Assembly (NCBI GenBank): GCA_030408505.1
Contig: JAUHQI010000004.1
Coordinates: forward strand, 496,001 to 560,000
Direction of reading: 5' to 3'
From: Candidatus Sacchlamyda saccharinae
GTDB lineage: Bacteria; Chlamydiota; Chlamydiia; Chlamydiales; Rhabdochlamydiaceae
DNA length: 64,000 nt
In this document: one piece after another, positions 59,901 through 64,000 of the stretch
Position numbering within the stretch: position 1 is the stretch's first letter
Layout: every line of letters starts with the position of its first letter
Position numbers and translations under genes: made by a program
The notes under the pieces: generated by a model
What the model was told of the DNA's origin: nothing
The model's database searches: none
The model's input: the letters and a program-made list of their open reading frames with translations, nothing else

Positions 59901-61609
59901 CTGGACCACTTGATATCACTAACTCAGCAACACTTACGATCCCAACTGGAGTGGATCTGAATTTAGGAGGGGCTTTCAATCAAGACGGCACCGGGCCTGT
60001 AATCATTGGAATGAATCTTGTCACTAATAACCAACCCATCCACTTTTCAGGAATGATCACTCTATCGAATCCCCTTTCCTTAGACTCTGGTGCAGGAGGG
60101 GGAAATATTACCCTTTACGGTACTGTTAATGGATCGCATAATCTCACCGCAGCTGCTGGAACAGGTGACATCCTCTTTACCGGCGCGATGGGTGGAACAA
60201 CGCGTATCGGTGAATTCACCATCAACTCAGCTACAAATGCGACAGTTGGAAGCGTTTCTGCTTCAACAATAACCCAAAACGGAATCACAAACACCTCTAG
60301 CTTCACTGGTGCACTTAACACCGATGCTGCAGGAGGCATCATCCTCAATGGCGCAGTAGTAAACTTTACAGGTTCTGCAACAACAAATAGTGGGCCTTTT
60401 ACCATCACTAACTCTGGCCTCCTTACACTAACACCAACTGCTTCGAGCCTATCTGGTCCCTTCACCCAAAATGGAGCGGGTCCAGTAACCCTTGGAGGAA
60501 ATATTCAAACCACTAACCAAAACATCACCTTCCAACAACCCATCACACTACAAAACTCCTCCAACTTAAACACAGGCTCTGGGATCGGAGACATCACTTT
60601 TCAAAGCACTATCCAAGGAGATGGGACACTCGCTTTACAAGCCGGAACAGGAAATATTATTTTTTCTTCTGATTTAGGCGTGGGTTCAGCTCTTGGTGGA
60701 TTGACGATTACAGGCGCAAACCAAGTACAATTTGATGGGACAGAATACCAAGGAACTTCACTTGATCTACCAGGTGCTACGCAAATCCTCTTCAATGCAG
60801 GAGCAGACACTGCTTTAACGACAACTGGTCCCTTCTCAATTGACAGTCAAGTTCAGTTATCCTCTGGCACCAACCTCTCCATCCAAACAAATGGAGGCAG
60901 TGCCATGGTCTCGGGGATCCAAGGCTCAAATAACGAAACACTTGATATACAGGCAGGAGGAGGAACCATTTCGATTGGCAATATTGGCCTCGGAGACAAT
61001 ATTTCTACCGTCAACGCAGAAGGAGGAAATATCCTCCTTACCGGAGAAATCCACGCCTCAGAACTGCAGCTCACAGCGAATCAAGGAGATATCCTCAACC
61101 AAGGAAATGCCTTTTTGATCCAAACAACCGGCAATGCTGTTTTCCTCTCTGTTAACCAGATTGGAACCTTTGAATCAGCAATTCAAGTAGATGCGAGTAA
61201 TCAAATCTTCTGTGGCACCTCATTTCTTGCCAATTTCAATGGCTCTTCTGTAGACAACACTGTACATATATTCTCCTCCCCCGAGATGCTGAGAGCGACA
61301 GTTGGCGGTTCCCCATGTATCCTCATTTTTAACGGTATTTATTTAGCAGATTGCAGGTCCATGCCGATCCACATCAATGCCAATGAAAGCATTGTACAGC
61401 TAGACCGAAGACTCTTTTATGTACCGGGAATTTATGCGGAGTGGAATAATTTAGGCTCAAAATGGTACTTTAGAGAGTACCCCCCTACGGAACAGACAAT
61501 CAAACCTAGAACAGCTCCCCTTTACCAAGAGAAGAAACCACATGCAACTGATCATGGGCAGAAACTGCCTGAAAGAAGTCTTACAGGCCGCCCCAGAAAG
61601 ACTCATTGA
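47987..61609 (+). CDS. Giant two-partner-secretion exoprotein (filamentous haemagglutinin-like adhesin)
   Basis: The 4540-residue protein has a signal peptide (K-A-F-W-Y-L-L-L-I-P-A-V-A-F-A) and a TPS secretion domain at about 20-270 with L-N-R-V-V-G and N-P-N-G-I (residues 100-104), the markers for export by a TpsB. From about residue 740 to 4240 it is built of some twenty-one repeats of about 165 residues, each with G-N-I-T-F, T-T-R-L-G, T-F-N-G-x-I-N-T-N, G-I-x-W-T-G-T-N-F, T-T-N-S-G and L-D-G-x-Y-x-Q-T-G-S-G-P-V. These should form a long beta-helix. Ala, Asn, Gly, Ser and Thr dominate and cysteine is rare. The last 200 residues are unique, with no toxin or barrel domain. The final 23 codons overlap rlmB. 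Confidence 0.93.
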   Translation: MRLKAFWYLLLIPAVAFALPSGQKVTSGDASFDSSKPDTMIVHAPHRSIIEYKQFNLAEHETVQFIQPDSSSTVLNRVVGSDPSSIHGQLKANGKLFLVNPNGIYFGPNAQVNVGSLVASTLDIANQNFLKDDFDFHLDPTGNKGEITNHGNIAATAEGAIVFLAPTVRNTGVIRAKAGKVLFGSGEKATLDFSGDGLIRFSVEGDLENAVIEHLGTIDTENGDVHLRMNVAGKAISDVVNSDNILEGEKLVEENGCIRILSSSTITAKNLTIEGEKVQHEGTIQTQADLSIVANDKVSILENNGAPCILQSGKNFKVQAENIELVAFQPDSKIMSGHDMIWVSPNPISADAHFVCGHDFAFLRPDGSEGDFQSFYDPIISATSSVRFNAYTGVSLKVESLNRIRITGAVNITGPDLTAPAGDSDSATLQNTACLILRSGLPALEGFGAPVPPNQSIGSTTFRSQTQTQNRIQLRGGSITTAGGPVILADGGNNTRVIIPLVINTSGGDVTFTGRINSQGGARDLTINAGTGTITCNGVIGDVNQFGNLTFDAANINLNDIGDTSQGANGITQITATNNITFSGSNYRINSQTYTANNFIMDAGTATSFISSGDPITFAGGTVQLSNNTDLSVSTANGIISLGDVTATSLENITLNALGADVTLGAVGSSLGEVNSTSITGNNLILQGEIFTESITLNPGLSHSILLNGGIHTNDSAIAFSRPVVLQGATQIDSGPGTGNISFSDTVNGSFDLTLTGGMGNITLSSAAGAISRLGTLHITAAQNINTVDLTVASLLQSNSSGTATYTGLIDTNTPAGIDWTGTNFIRSGAINTTNSGPFTITNSGTLTVNAGSTTTLDGPYLQNGSGPVNFTGDFTTTSGNITFTSPVTAVGNLTFNTGTGPGNLTFLSTVEGTTTGVENITITSGTGNVVFSNTVGATTRLGPIQINNATNVTTKAITSASFIQGGGLGATTFNGPINTNTATGIQINGNAININDTITTTSGGVTLTNSALATIAAGANMNLDGAFIQNGSGNVSTQADITTSNQNITITSPLTLADNVALSTSAGAGNILFLDTIDGAHDLTLDAGAGNITFTNAVGNTTRLAALQINGVQDLLAGALTLGSFVQTAGSGTSSFNGPINTNAAEGINWTGTNFTRTDSIVTTNSGPLVVNNSGTLDVTSALSTTLDGFYNQTGTGPVLISGSMTTTNDDITFAGPVTLTNTLTLNSGVGAGSINFNNTVNATTANVENLTLIAGTGDVALNAPVGDSTALGTVQVTSASNVTLAALTANNLTQVAGSGTTTLNGAINTNGISLTGSAFTINNNITTALGGALTINNSSLLTLFPTANLFLDGIFVQSGSGAVNMSDSLLTSNDDITFAGAITLMGDSSVNSGSGSGDILFNSTIDGAFDLTVNAGAGDITFADVVGSTTRLGTLQINGATNITSGAIAAGEISCSSILGTASFNGALDTNTAAGIDISGNLINFNSPITTTNGGEFSLSNLSLATLSAAADMNLTGPFIQNGPGNISTAADITTTNQNISFASPVTLTGNLSLDTGLAAGNILFSSEINGGFDLTLASGTGNTTISSAVGGVTRLGTLQIDSVQDFSAQALTVGSIMQNAGAGTSSYNGPIDTNGVGGINWTGNNFNRFDTVVTTNTGPFIINNSGTLNVVSGISTTLDGFYNQTGSGNVFFSGSMTTTNDDISFNGPVNLTGALTLNSGTGAGNIIFNNTVNGTTAGAENLTLIAGTGNITLNATVGGTTRLGIVDVQSATNVEFNAFNTNAIIQSAGTGTTTFNGVGNTNTATGIDLTGSAFTINAPLSTTNSGPVLINNGSTLTMGVNGDIQSAASFSQTGAGTISTAGDITTTNANLVFQNPITLTGDVALDTGAGAGNITLNDTVNGPFCLSTTSGAGSVNFNGAVGNITPLDCMDITGAIIVQNVPFTTTGTVDLTGFVHVGANITTSGSDITITGNVLRNTTNTLEISTGAGTGDITITGTVNSDGAGRDLTLTAGTGSVTVGGTIGGAVALNDLSISGNIIDLADIGSAGLGVVNTLTLNATDTIEYNGTNYSANTQSHTATNFFDVNATSPVTFTSTNTDIVFNTGVIRLLDGNTDLNMNSNGGNITIDDLLASLQQDVTINASTGTVTVAQMGTNPGDLDIVTLTGDVVNHPDPIFANSLIINSASVTTLSADFFSASPIIFNEDVVIANTPLTISTCPGGADITFNGRIDADLTSNTRNLIIDACGGNIVFNGPVGSVERLTSLTIQNFNNLDANNTITVGALTQTNGTGTSTYAGAINTNAIGGISWQGNIINRNGAITTTNGGTFTINNSGLLVISGGTATSLDGAYSQTGTGPVQFGGSMLTSNDSISFNSPVTLTGAVSLNTGAGAGDITFSDTINGAHDLILTSGTGTITLTGAVGNTTRIGTLTIDSVATLNANEITSNSIVQNSGTVASTFNGPINTNGPNGVALTAATLTINDTVTTTGTGGVTLTHTGLLTLGANGDIITSGPFLQSGGGTITTSGDITTTSQNILFTDAVTLGGPISLNTGGASVGNITFSSTVDGAFDLTLQSGSGNITFNDEVGGTTRIGNLQVSSTNNWTTQAITASSVVQLAGTGTTTFNGALNTDGAGGLNWTGNNFNRLNTVVTSNGGPFLVDNSGVLNVASAFGSSLDGPYSQTGSGPVLFGGTMTTTNDSISFDGPVTLTSNLTLDSGTGAGDITFSNTIDGSFDLTLTAGTGNITLSSPIGATTRLGAVQISSAQNINTADLTVASLLQSNSSGTATYTGLIDTSTAAGIDWTGTNFVRSGAINTSNSGSFTINNAGTLTVNAGSATTLDGPYLQNGSGPVNFTGDFTTTNDDITFTSPVTATGNLTFNTAAGGGNITFLSSVEGTTAGSENITITAGTGNVTFSNTIGATTRLGDIGINSANNLTTQAITAASLVIGGAAGTATFNGSLNTNAAAGIQFSGNSVNINDTVTTTNGGLTLTNGALATIAAGANMNLGGAFVQDGAGNVSMAADITTTNQNITFTSPLTLAANVALSTSAGAGNILFLDTIDGAHDLTLDAGAGNITFTNAVGNTTRLAALQIDGVQDLLAGALTLGSFVQTAGSGTSSFNGPINTNAAGGINWTGTNFTRTDSIVTTNSGPFIVDNSGTLDVTSALSTNLDGFYNQTGSGPVLFSGSMTTTNDNITIAGPVTLTNPLTLNSGIGAGSITFNNTINGTTANVENLTLVAGTGDIALNAAIGSSTALGTVQITSANNVTIANLNSNNLTQVAGTGTTSLTGIINTNGISLTGSAFIISNNINTALGGALTINNSSLLTLAPTASISLDGPFNQSGSGTVNMSDSLLTSNDDISFAGAITLTGDSNVNSGFGIGDILFSNTIDGAFDLTVNAGAGDITFSNAIGGTTRLNTLQINGATNVAASTVNAAGVGYTSVLGTATFNGTLNTNTSAGIDISGNLLNFNDQITTTNGGGVTLSNLGLLTLASAADMNLSGPFIQNGPGGVFTAADVTTTNQNITFASPVTLTGNLSLDTGTALGNIVFSSEVNGGFDLTLASGTGNITISGAIGGATRLGRLQIDSVQDFSAQALTVSSILQNAGTGTSSFNGPMNTSGAGGISWTGTNFNRFDTIVTTNSGPLIINNSGTLTVVSGISTTLDGFYNQTGSGPVFFSGTLTTTNDNISFNGPVTLTGPLTLDSGSGAGDITFNNTVNGNENLTLDAGTGNITFSSPVGDTARIRTMDVQNATNISLATVTAASIDLSTTNEISLNGAVNTNGNGGIALTGNSIQVQAPIVTSNTGRFTLNSSTPIALASPASINIDGPFSTTGGVDLSLGIDITANSSISITGPLTLTEPVNLVSSGDILLLSSLDPTTSAVESLTLTAGSGDISISGPVGNSQRMGDIVINSAFDVSLPSTIAKSLTQLAGTGTTTFNGIVNTNDATGVNLTGANFELFDDFTLIGSGPLDITNSATLTIPTGVDLNLGGAFNQDGTGPVIIGMNLVTNNQPIHFSGMITLSNPLSLDSGAGGGNITLYGTVNGSHNLTAAAGTGDILFTGAMGGTTRIGEFTINSATNATVGSVSASTITQNGITNTSSFTGALNTDAAGGIILNGAVVNFTGSATTNSGPFTITNSGLLTLTPTASSLSGPFTQNGAGPVTLGGNIQTTNQNITFQQPITLQNSSNLNTGSGIGDITFQSTIQGDGTLALQAGTGNIIFSSDLGVGSALGGLTITGANQVQFDGTEYQGTSLDLPGATQILFNAGADTALTTTGPFSIDSQVQLSSGTNLSIQTNGGSAMVSGIQGSNNETLDIQAGGGTISIGNIGLGDNISTVNAEGGNILLTGEIHASELQLTANQGDILNQGNAFLIQTTGNAVFLSVNQIGTFESAIQVDASNQIFCGTSFLANFNGSSVDNTVHIFSSPEMLRATVGGSPCILIFNGIYLADCRSMPIHINANESIVQLDRRLFYVPGIYAEWNNLGSKWYFREYPPTEQTIKPRTAPLYQEKKPHATDHGQKLPERSLTGRPRKTH
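50330..53200 (+). repeat. Intragenic duplication, upstream copy (about 2.9 kb)
   Basis: This block of six 165-residue repeats of the TpsA protein (about residues 781-1738) matches the block at 56285-59155 codon by codon at a constant offset of 5955 bp. The offset checks at many points, for example 50377 with 56332, 51171 with 57126 and 53041 with 58996. The match fades near 53200. Confidence 0.85.
56285..59155 (+). repeat. Intragenic duplication, downstream copy (about 2.9 kb)
   Basis: This is the partner of 50330-53200, in frame and without gaps until 59156, where a short deletion shifts the offset. Most of the block is diverged, but 57126-57440 is nearly identical to 51171-51485. Confidence 0.85.
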
Positions 61610-62252
61610 GGTTTGTACCTGCCAAAAGGCTGGTGACGCCCTCTACGATGCCTTGTCAAAAGCAGGCATCCGCCTCATCGATACCCCTAAGAAAAAACTC
61701 AGCCACCTCGTCGAATCCGATTCTCACCAAAATTTTGTCGCGAAAGTCAAACCCCGCCCCCTCATCGAAGCGAAAGACTTTTTACAAGAAGAGCGAGAGA
61801 AAAGCCTCGTTCTCATGCTCGATTCGATCTTTGATCCGCAAAACCTAGGCGCAATCTTGCGCGCTGCCGTCTGCTTTGGCGTAGACCTTGTGATCTACTC
61901 CAAAAACCGAGGAGCCGATATCACCCCAACCGCTACCAAAACCAGCGCCGGAGCGACAGAGCTCATCCCCATAAGCAAAGTCTCCAACTTAGCCGAAACC
62001 CAAAAAGCCTTCCAAAAGGGAGGCTACTTTGCCATTGGAGCCGAAATCTCTGACAAGGCCCAAAGCCTATATGACTTTACCTTTCCTGAAAAAACACTAC
62101 TTATCATGGGATCAGAGGGGAAAGGGATCCAGCCCCTCCTCAGTAAAAAGTGCGATGGGCACGTCTATATCCCCATGCACGGGCCTATTGACTCCCTGAA
62201 CGTCTCTCAAGCGACTGCAGTGTTACTGAGCTACGCTCGCTTCAGTCGCTAG
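61542..62252 (+). CDS. rlmB: 23S rRNA (guanosine-2'-O)-methyltransferase, TrmH/RlmB family
   Basis: The 236-residue protein is a SPOUT methyltransferase. It has an N-terminal substrate domain (I-M-G-R-N-C-L-K-E-V-L), then the knot motifs D-P-Q-N-L-G-A-I-L-R-A-A near residue 97, M-G-S-E-G-K-G-I near 190 and S-L-N-V-S-Q-A-T-A-V-L-L near 218. RlmB methylates G2251 of 23S rRNA in E. coli; a related tRNA target cannot be excluded. Its start lies 68 bases inside tpsA in another frame, and its end overlaps the convergent membrane gene by 30 bases. No strong ribosome site precedes ATG 61542, so translation may depend on tpsA; a second ATG follows at 61554. Confidence 0.9.
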   Translation: MQLIMGRNCLKEVLQAAPERLIEVCTCQKAGDALYDALSKAGIRLIDTPKKKLSHLVESDSHQNFVAKVKPRPLIEAKDFLQEEREKSLVLMLDSIFDPQNLGAILRAAVCFGVDLVIYSKNRGADITPTATKTSAGATELIPISKVSNLAETQKAFQKGGYFAIGAEISDKAQSLYDFTFPEKTLLIMGSEGKGIQPLLSKKCDGHVYIPMHGPIDSLNVSQATAVLLSYARFSR

Positions 62253-63815
62253 GCGGCGATTTTCTAGATGGCGCAAAGCTAAAATGCTCACCTGAGCCAC
62301 TACGAGTGCGATGAAGAAAGGGACAGCGAAAGGAACCAGAGAAGAAACGAACAAGACCGCTGTAATTCCGGCAAGTGAGACAGCTGAAAGGGCCGTTTTG
62401 GCCACTGAAAGGGCTTTGATGCGAGTGTTTAGCTTTTCGTTGGCTAGATCACTGATCGTTTGGACCCCATCTAAGAGGACGGAGAGGGACTGGGCAAAGA
62501 GAAAGACCCCCGTTAAGATGAAAAAAACAGGAGCCATTGCAGCGACAAGATCAAGGCTCCGAATCTGAAAGGCTACGAGAGAAACCAGAGCCGCCACACT
62601 CTTCATTTTCATAGTGAAATTCAACGGCTGATCCTTTTTCAATTCCTTCTCTAAAGTGTTATGGGTCTCTTTGAAAAGAGCTCTTGTTTCTGGTTCTGCT
62701 TTGATTTTACTCAAAAGAGAGTCGGAGAGTGTGACGATAAGCTTTTCCTTTTCCTCCTGGTTCATTTTAGCCATTGCCTGGCACTTCTCTGCATTTTCTA
62801 GTTCTACTTCGGTCAAAATCTTTTGCAGAGCAGGCTGGTCCTTGCCATCTGCTAGCATCCGCATAAGGACACACTCTTTGGGCACCTCTGAAACAGGTTT
62901 AAAGAGGGCAATAGCCATGAGACCTAAAAGGAGAATAGGAAGGAAAATATACCCGTACCAAAGGATTCGATAGGCATCGACATTCGAAATATTAAAAACC
63001 TCGCCCATCAGTTTTGCAATTCTTGCAGGATCCCCATTTGGTGGAGGATCCCATTTGTGAAGAAGACCGGGCCATCTTCGAATATAACTATGGCCACCGC
63101 TAAAAGGGGCGAGGGTCATCGCGATCAATGAAACCCCAAGGACCCTTTGTTTTCTCCGGATAGCAAGAAGACCAAGGCCCGCTACCGTACTATTTAAAAC
63201 TAACTCCGCCCCCAGGCCTGCTGAACTAATGAAGAGACTTCTTTCTGCCGCAGTTAGATGCTCACCAAAATGGGTGATATGCGGGGGGCCGTTAGGAAAC
63301 CGAAAGGAGGTGTAATTGCCAGGAGCTCCCTCTCGCACCCCATCGAACCACTTCCAAAAGTCGCCCACTTTGATCCAGTATTGCGCCAAGGTGCTGACTC
63401 TCGTCTGCACATTAGACCAGATTGCATGGGCAGCCCAAGCATGGCCATATTCGTGAATAATGAGATTGGATTTAGAGTTATTATAGACAGAGCCAACAAG
63501 AAAACCCGCCAAACCTCCAAGGCCAATTTTCGCTGCCATAGAAGCGATCCCCTGAAAAGGAATACGCGGCGTTACCCGCTCAATTAGTGCCGGGAGTTTC
63601 GATGGAGCCTCGCGCGATAACCGCTCAACCCCCCTGGTATAAAGAGCATCAAATTTTGCGTGCAACTGCCTTTGCTCAATATCCCAAAAAGGGGTGCTTT
63701 TGCCACTCTCTAGGCGCAGCTCTCGCCCGTGTAGCAAAACTTCTTTTAAGCTATTTACACGAGAGTTAGTAACGACTTTATCCAAAGTTTCTAGATAATC
63801 TACATTAACATCCAT
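62223..63815 (-). CDS. Membrane protein with an HEYGH zinc-protease motif
   Basis: The 530-residue protein has several hydrophobic segments, from about 95 to 112, 200 to 240, 285 to 310, and a group of four from 400 to 515. At residues 117-130 it has L-I-I-H-E-Y-G-H-A-W-A-A-H, the HExxH zinc site placed at the end of a membrane segment, as in site-2-type (M50) peptidases. A later L-L-D-G could supply a third ligand. No close family is recognised and the order of segments differs from standard M50 enzymes. It might cleave membrane proteins or be a secreted effector. The frame overlaps the rlmB end by 30 bases. Confidence 0.55.
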   Translation of the reverse strand: MDVNVDYLETLDKVVTNSRVNSLKEVLLHGRELRLESGKSTPFWDIEQRQLHAKFDALYTRGVERLSREAPSKLPALIERVTPRIPFQGIASMAAKIGLGGLAGFLVGSVYNNSKSNLIIHEYGHAWAAHAIWSNVQTRVSTLAQYWIKVGDFWKWFDGVREGAPGNYTSFRFPNGPPHITHFGEHLTAAERSLFISSAGLGAELVLNSTVAGLGLLAIRRKQRVLGVSLIAMTLAPFSGGHSYIRRWPGLLHKWDPPPNGDPARIAKLMGEVFNISNVDAYRILWYGYIFLPILLLGLMAIALFKPVSEVPKECVLMRMLADGKDQPALQKILTEVELENAEKCQAMAKMNQEEKEKLIVTLSDSLLSKIKAEPETRALFKETHNTLEKELKKDQPLNFTMKMKSVAALVSLVAFQIRSLDLVAAMAPVFFILTGVFLFAQSLSVLLDGVQTISDLANEKLNTRIKALSVAKTALSAVSLAGITAVLFVSSLVPFAVPFFIALVVAQVSILALRHLENRRLATEASVAQ

Positions 63816-63867
63816 CTATTAAATATTAAACCTTTATTAGTAAATAATCAAGTAAAAAACAAACTAC

Positions 63868-63896
63868 TTGAATTTCAAAATTCTTCTAACTAAAAT
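63868..63896 (+). promoter_or_regulatory. Promoter of the gene at 63905
   Basis: TTGAAT at 63868-63873 and TAAAAT at 63891-63896 are 17 bases apart. The ATG follows eight bases later, so the mRNA would have almost no leader. A CAAGTA/TACTTG inverted repeat lies just upstream at 63849-63870. Confidence 0.5.
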
Positions 63897-63904
63897 GATT
63901 AGAA

Positions 63905-64000
63905 ATGCGTTATTTAATTTTTTTCTTAACATTTACCCTCTCGCTCTTTTCATCTGAAATAGCTCTAAGAGAGGTTATTCTCTGCTCTGATGCCAATGAT
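63905..64000 (+). CDS. Exported protein, N-terminal fragment
   Basis: The frame is open from ATG 63905 to the window edge, 32 codons. It starts M-R-Y-L-I-F-F-L-T-F-T-L-S-L-F-S-S, a signal peptide, and continues E-I-A-L-R-E-V-I-L-C-S-D-A-N-D. Too little is present to name a family. A promoter with no room for a leader lies upstream. Confidence 0.55.
   Translation, partial: MRYLIFFLTFTLSLFSSEIALREVILCSDAND

Noticed and set aside
48394-60810. Many long open frames on the minus strand across the tpsA gene, up to 328 codons
   Set aside because: They mirror the repeat and codon pattern of tpsA (few T-rich codons leave the antisense frame open), recur in each repeat, and have no ribosome sites or family motifs.
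61300-61609. C-terminal toxin domain on the giant adhesin, as in contact-dependent inhibition
   Set aside because: The last 200 residues contain no VENN-type motif or nuclease pattern, and no immunity gene follows; the next gene is rlmB.
47987-61609. CRISPR or tandem satellite as the explanation of the repeated DNA
   Set aside because: The period is about 495 bp, in frame and with codon-level divergence, so this is protein repetition.

Overview
The window looks like a chromosome segment of an environmental, chlamydia-like bacterium (Chlamydiota, Parachlamydiales in the broad sense). This is an inference from gene content. It carries a long eukaryote-type IleS, proteins with the paired hydrophobic hairpin of inclusion-membrane proteins, a PF07399-type Na+/H+ antiporter, many exported proteins of unknown function, and host-directed or acquired enzymes (GH64 glucanase, MepB, YjdF, a spectinomycin-kinase-like protein). 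No rRNA, tRNA, CRISPR array, phage or intact insertion sequence was seen. Genes use Shine-Dalgarno sites of the GGAGG type together with several TTG and GTG starts.

Layout. 1-8.3 kb: the first codons of fumC on the minus strand, a GNAT and a HIT protein, a winged-helix/DUF6314-like protein, bioY with a BPL_N-domain protein, a zeta-toxin-like kinase, an ABC-2 exporter, and a possible effector. 8.4-16.3 kb: an alpha/beta-hydrolase-like protein, an NAD-salvage operon (small exported coiled-coil protein, pncB, pncA, antiporter), and a pair of related unknown proteins that start MAAA. 16.4-21.6 kb: a TPR-like protein, ileS, an Inc-like membrane protein, and the tmRNA gene ssrA with its promoter and terminator, followed by two copies of a three-hairpin repeat. 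21.6-28.4 kb: small accessory genes (GNAT with a signal peptide, an exported AlkB-like dioxygenase, an APH kinase, a HAD protein, a pseudogene) and an Uup-type ABC-F ATPase. 28.4-41.4 kb: a predicted outer-membrane barrel coupled to a GH64 beta-1,3-glucanase, an operon of exported HD hydrolase, MsrB and MepB, a SulP transporter, an exported prolyl-iminopeptidase-like hydrolase, a run of small genes, an HI0933-type flavoprotein, an RRM protein, and RhlE.

41.4-46.2 kb holds a complete cytochrome bo3 quinol oxidase operon (cyoABCDE), probably led by a 50-residue basic protein gene. 46.3-61.6 kb is a two-partner secretion locus: a TpsB (FhaC/ShlB) transporter and a 4540-residue TpsA adhesin made of about twenty-one 165-residue repeats. 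A block of about 2.9 kb inside the adhesin gene is duplicated 5955 bp downstream. The window ends with rlmB, whose start lies inside the end of tpsA, a membrane protein with an HEYGH zinc-protease motif, and the start of another exported protein.

The most unusual non-coding feature is a family of short elements with terminal inverted repeats beginning TATACCCAAACC. There are three full or internally deleted copies and two solo ends. Each full copy abuts the start codon of a minus-strand gene, and in one case the element appears to supply the start codon itself.
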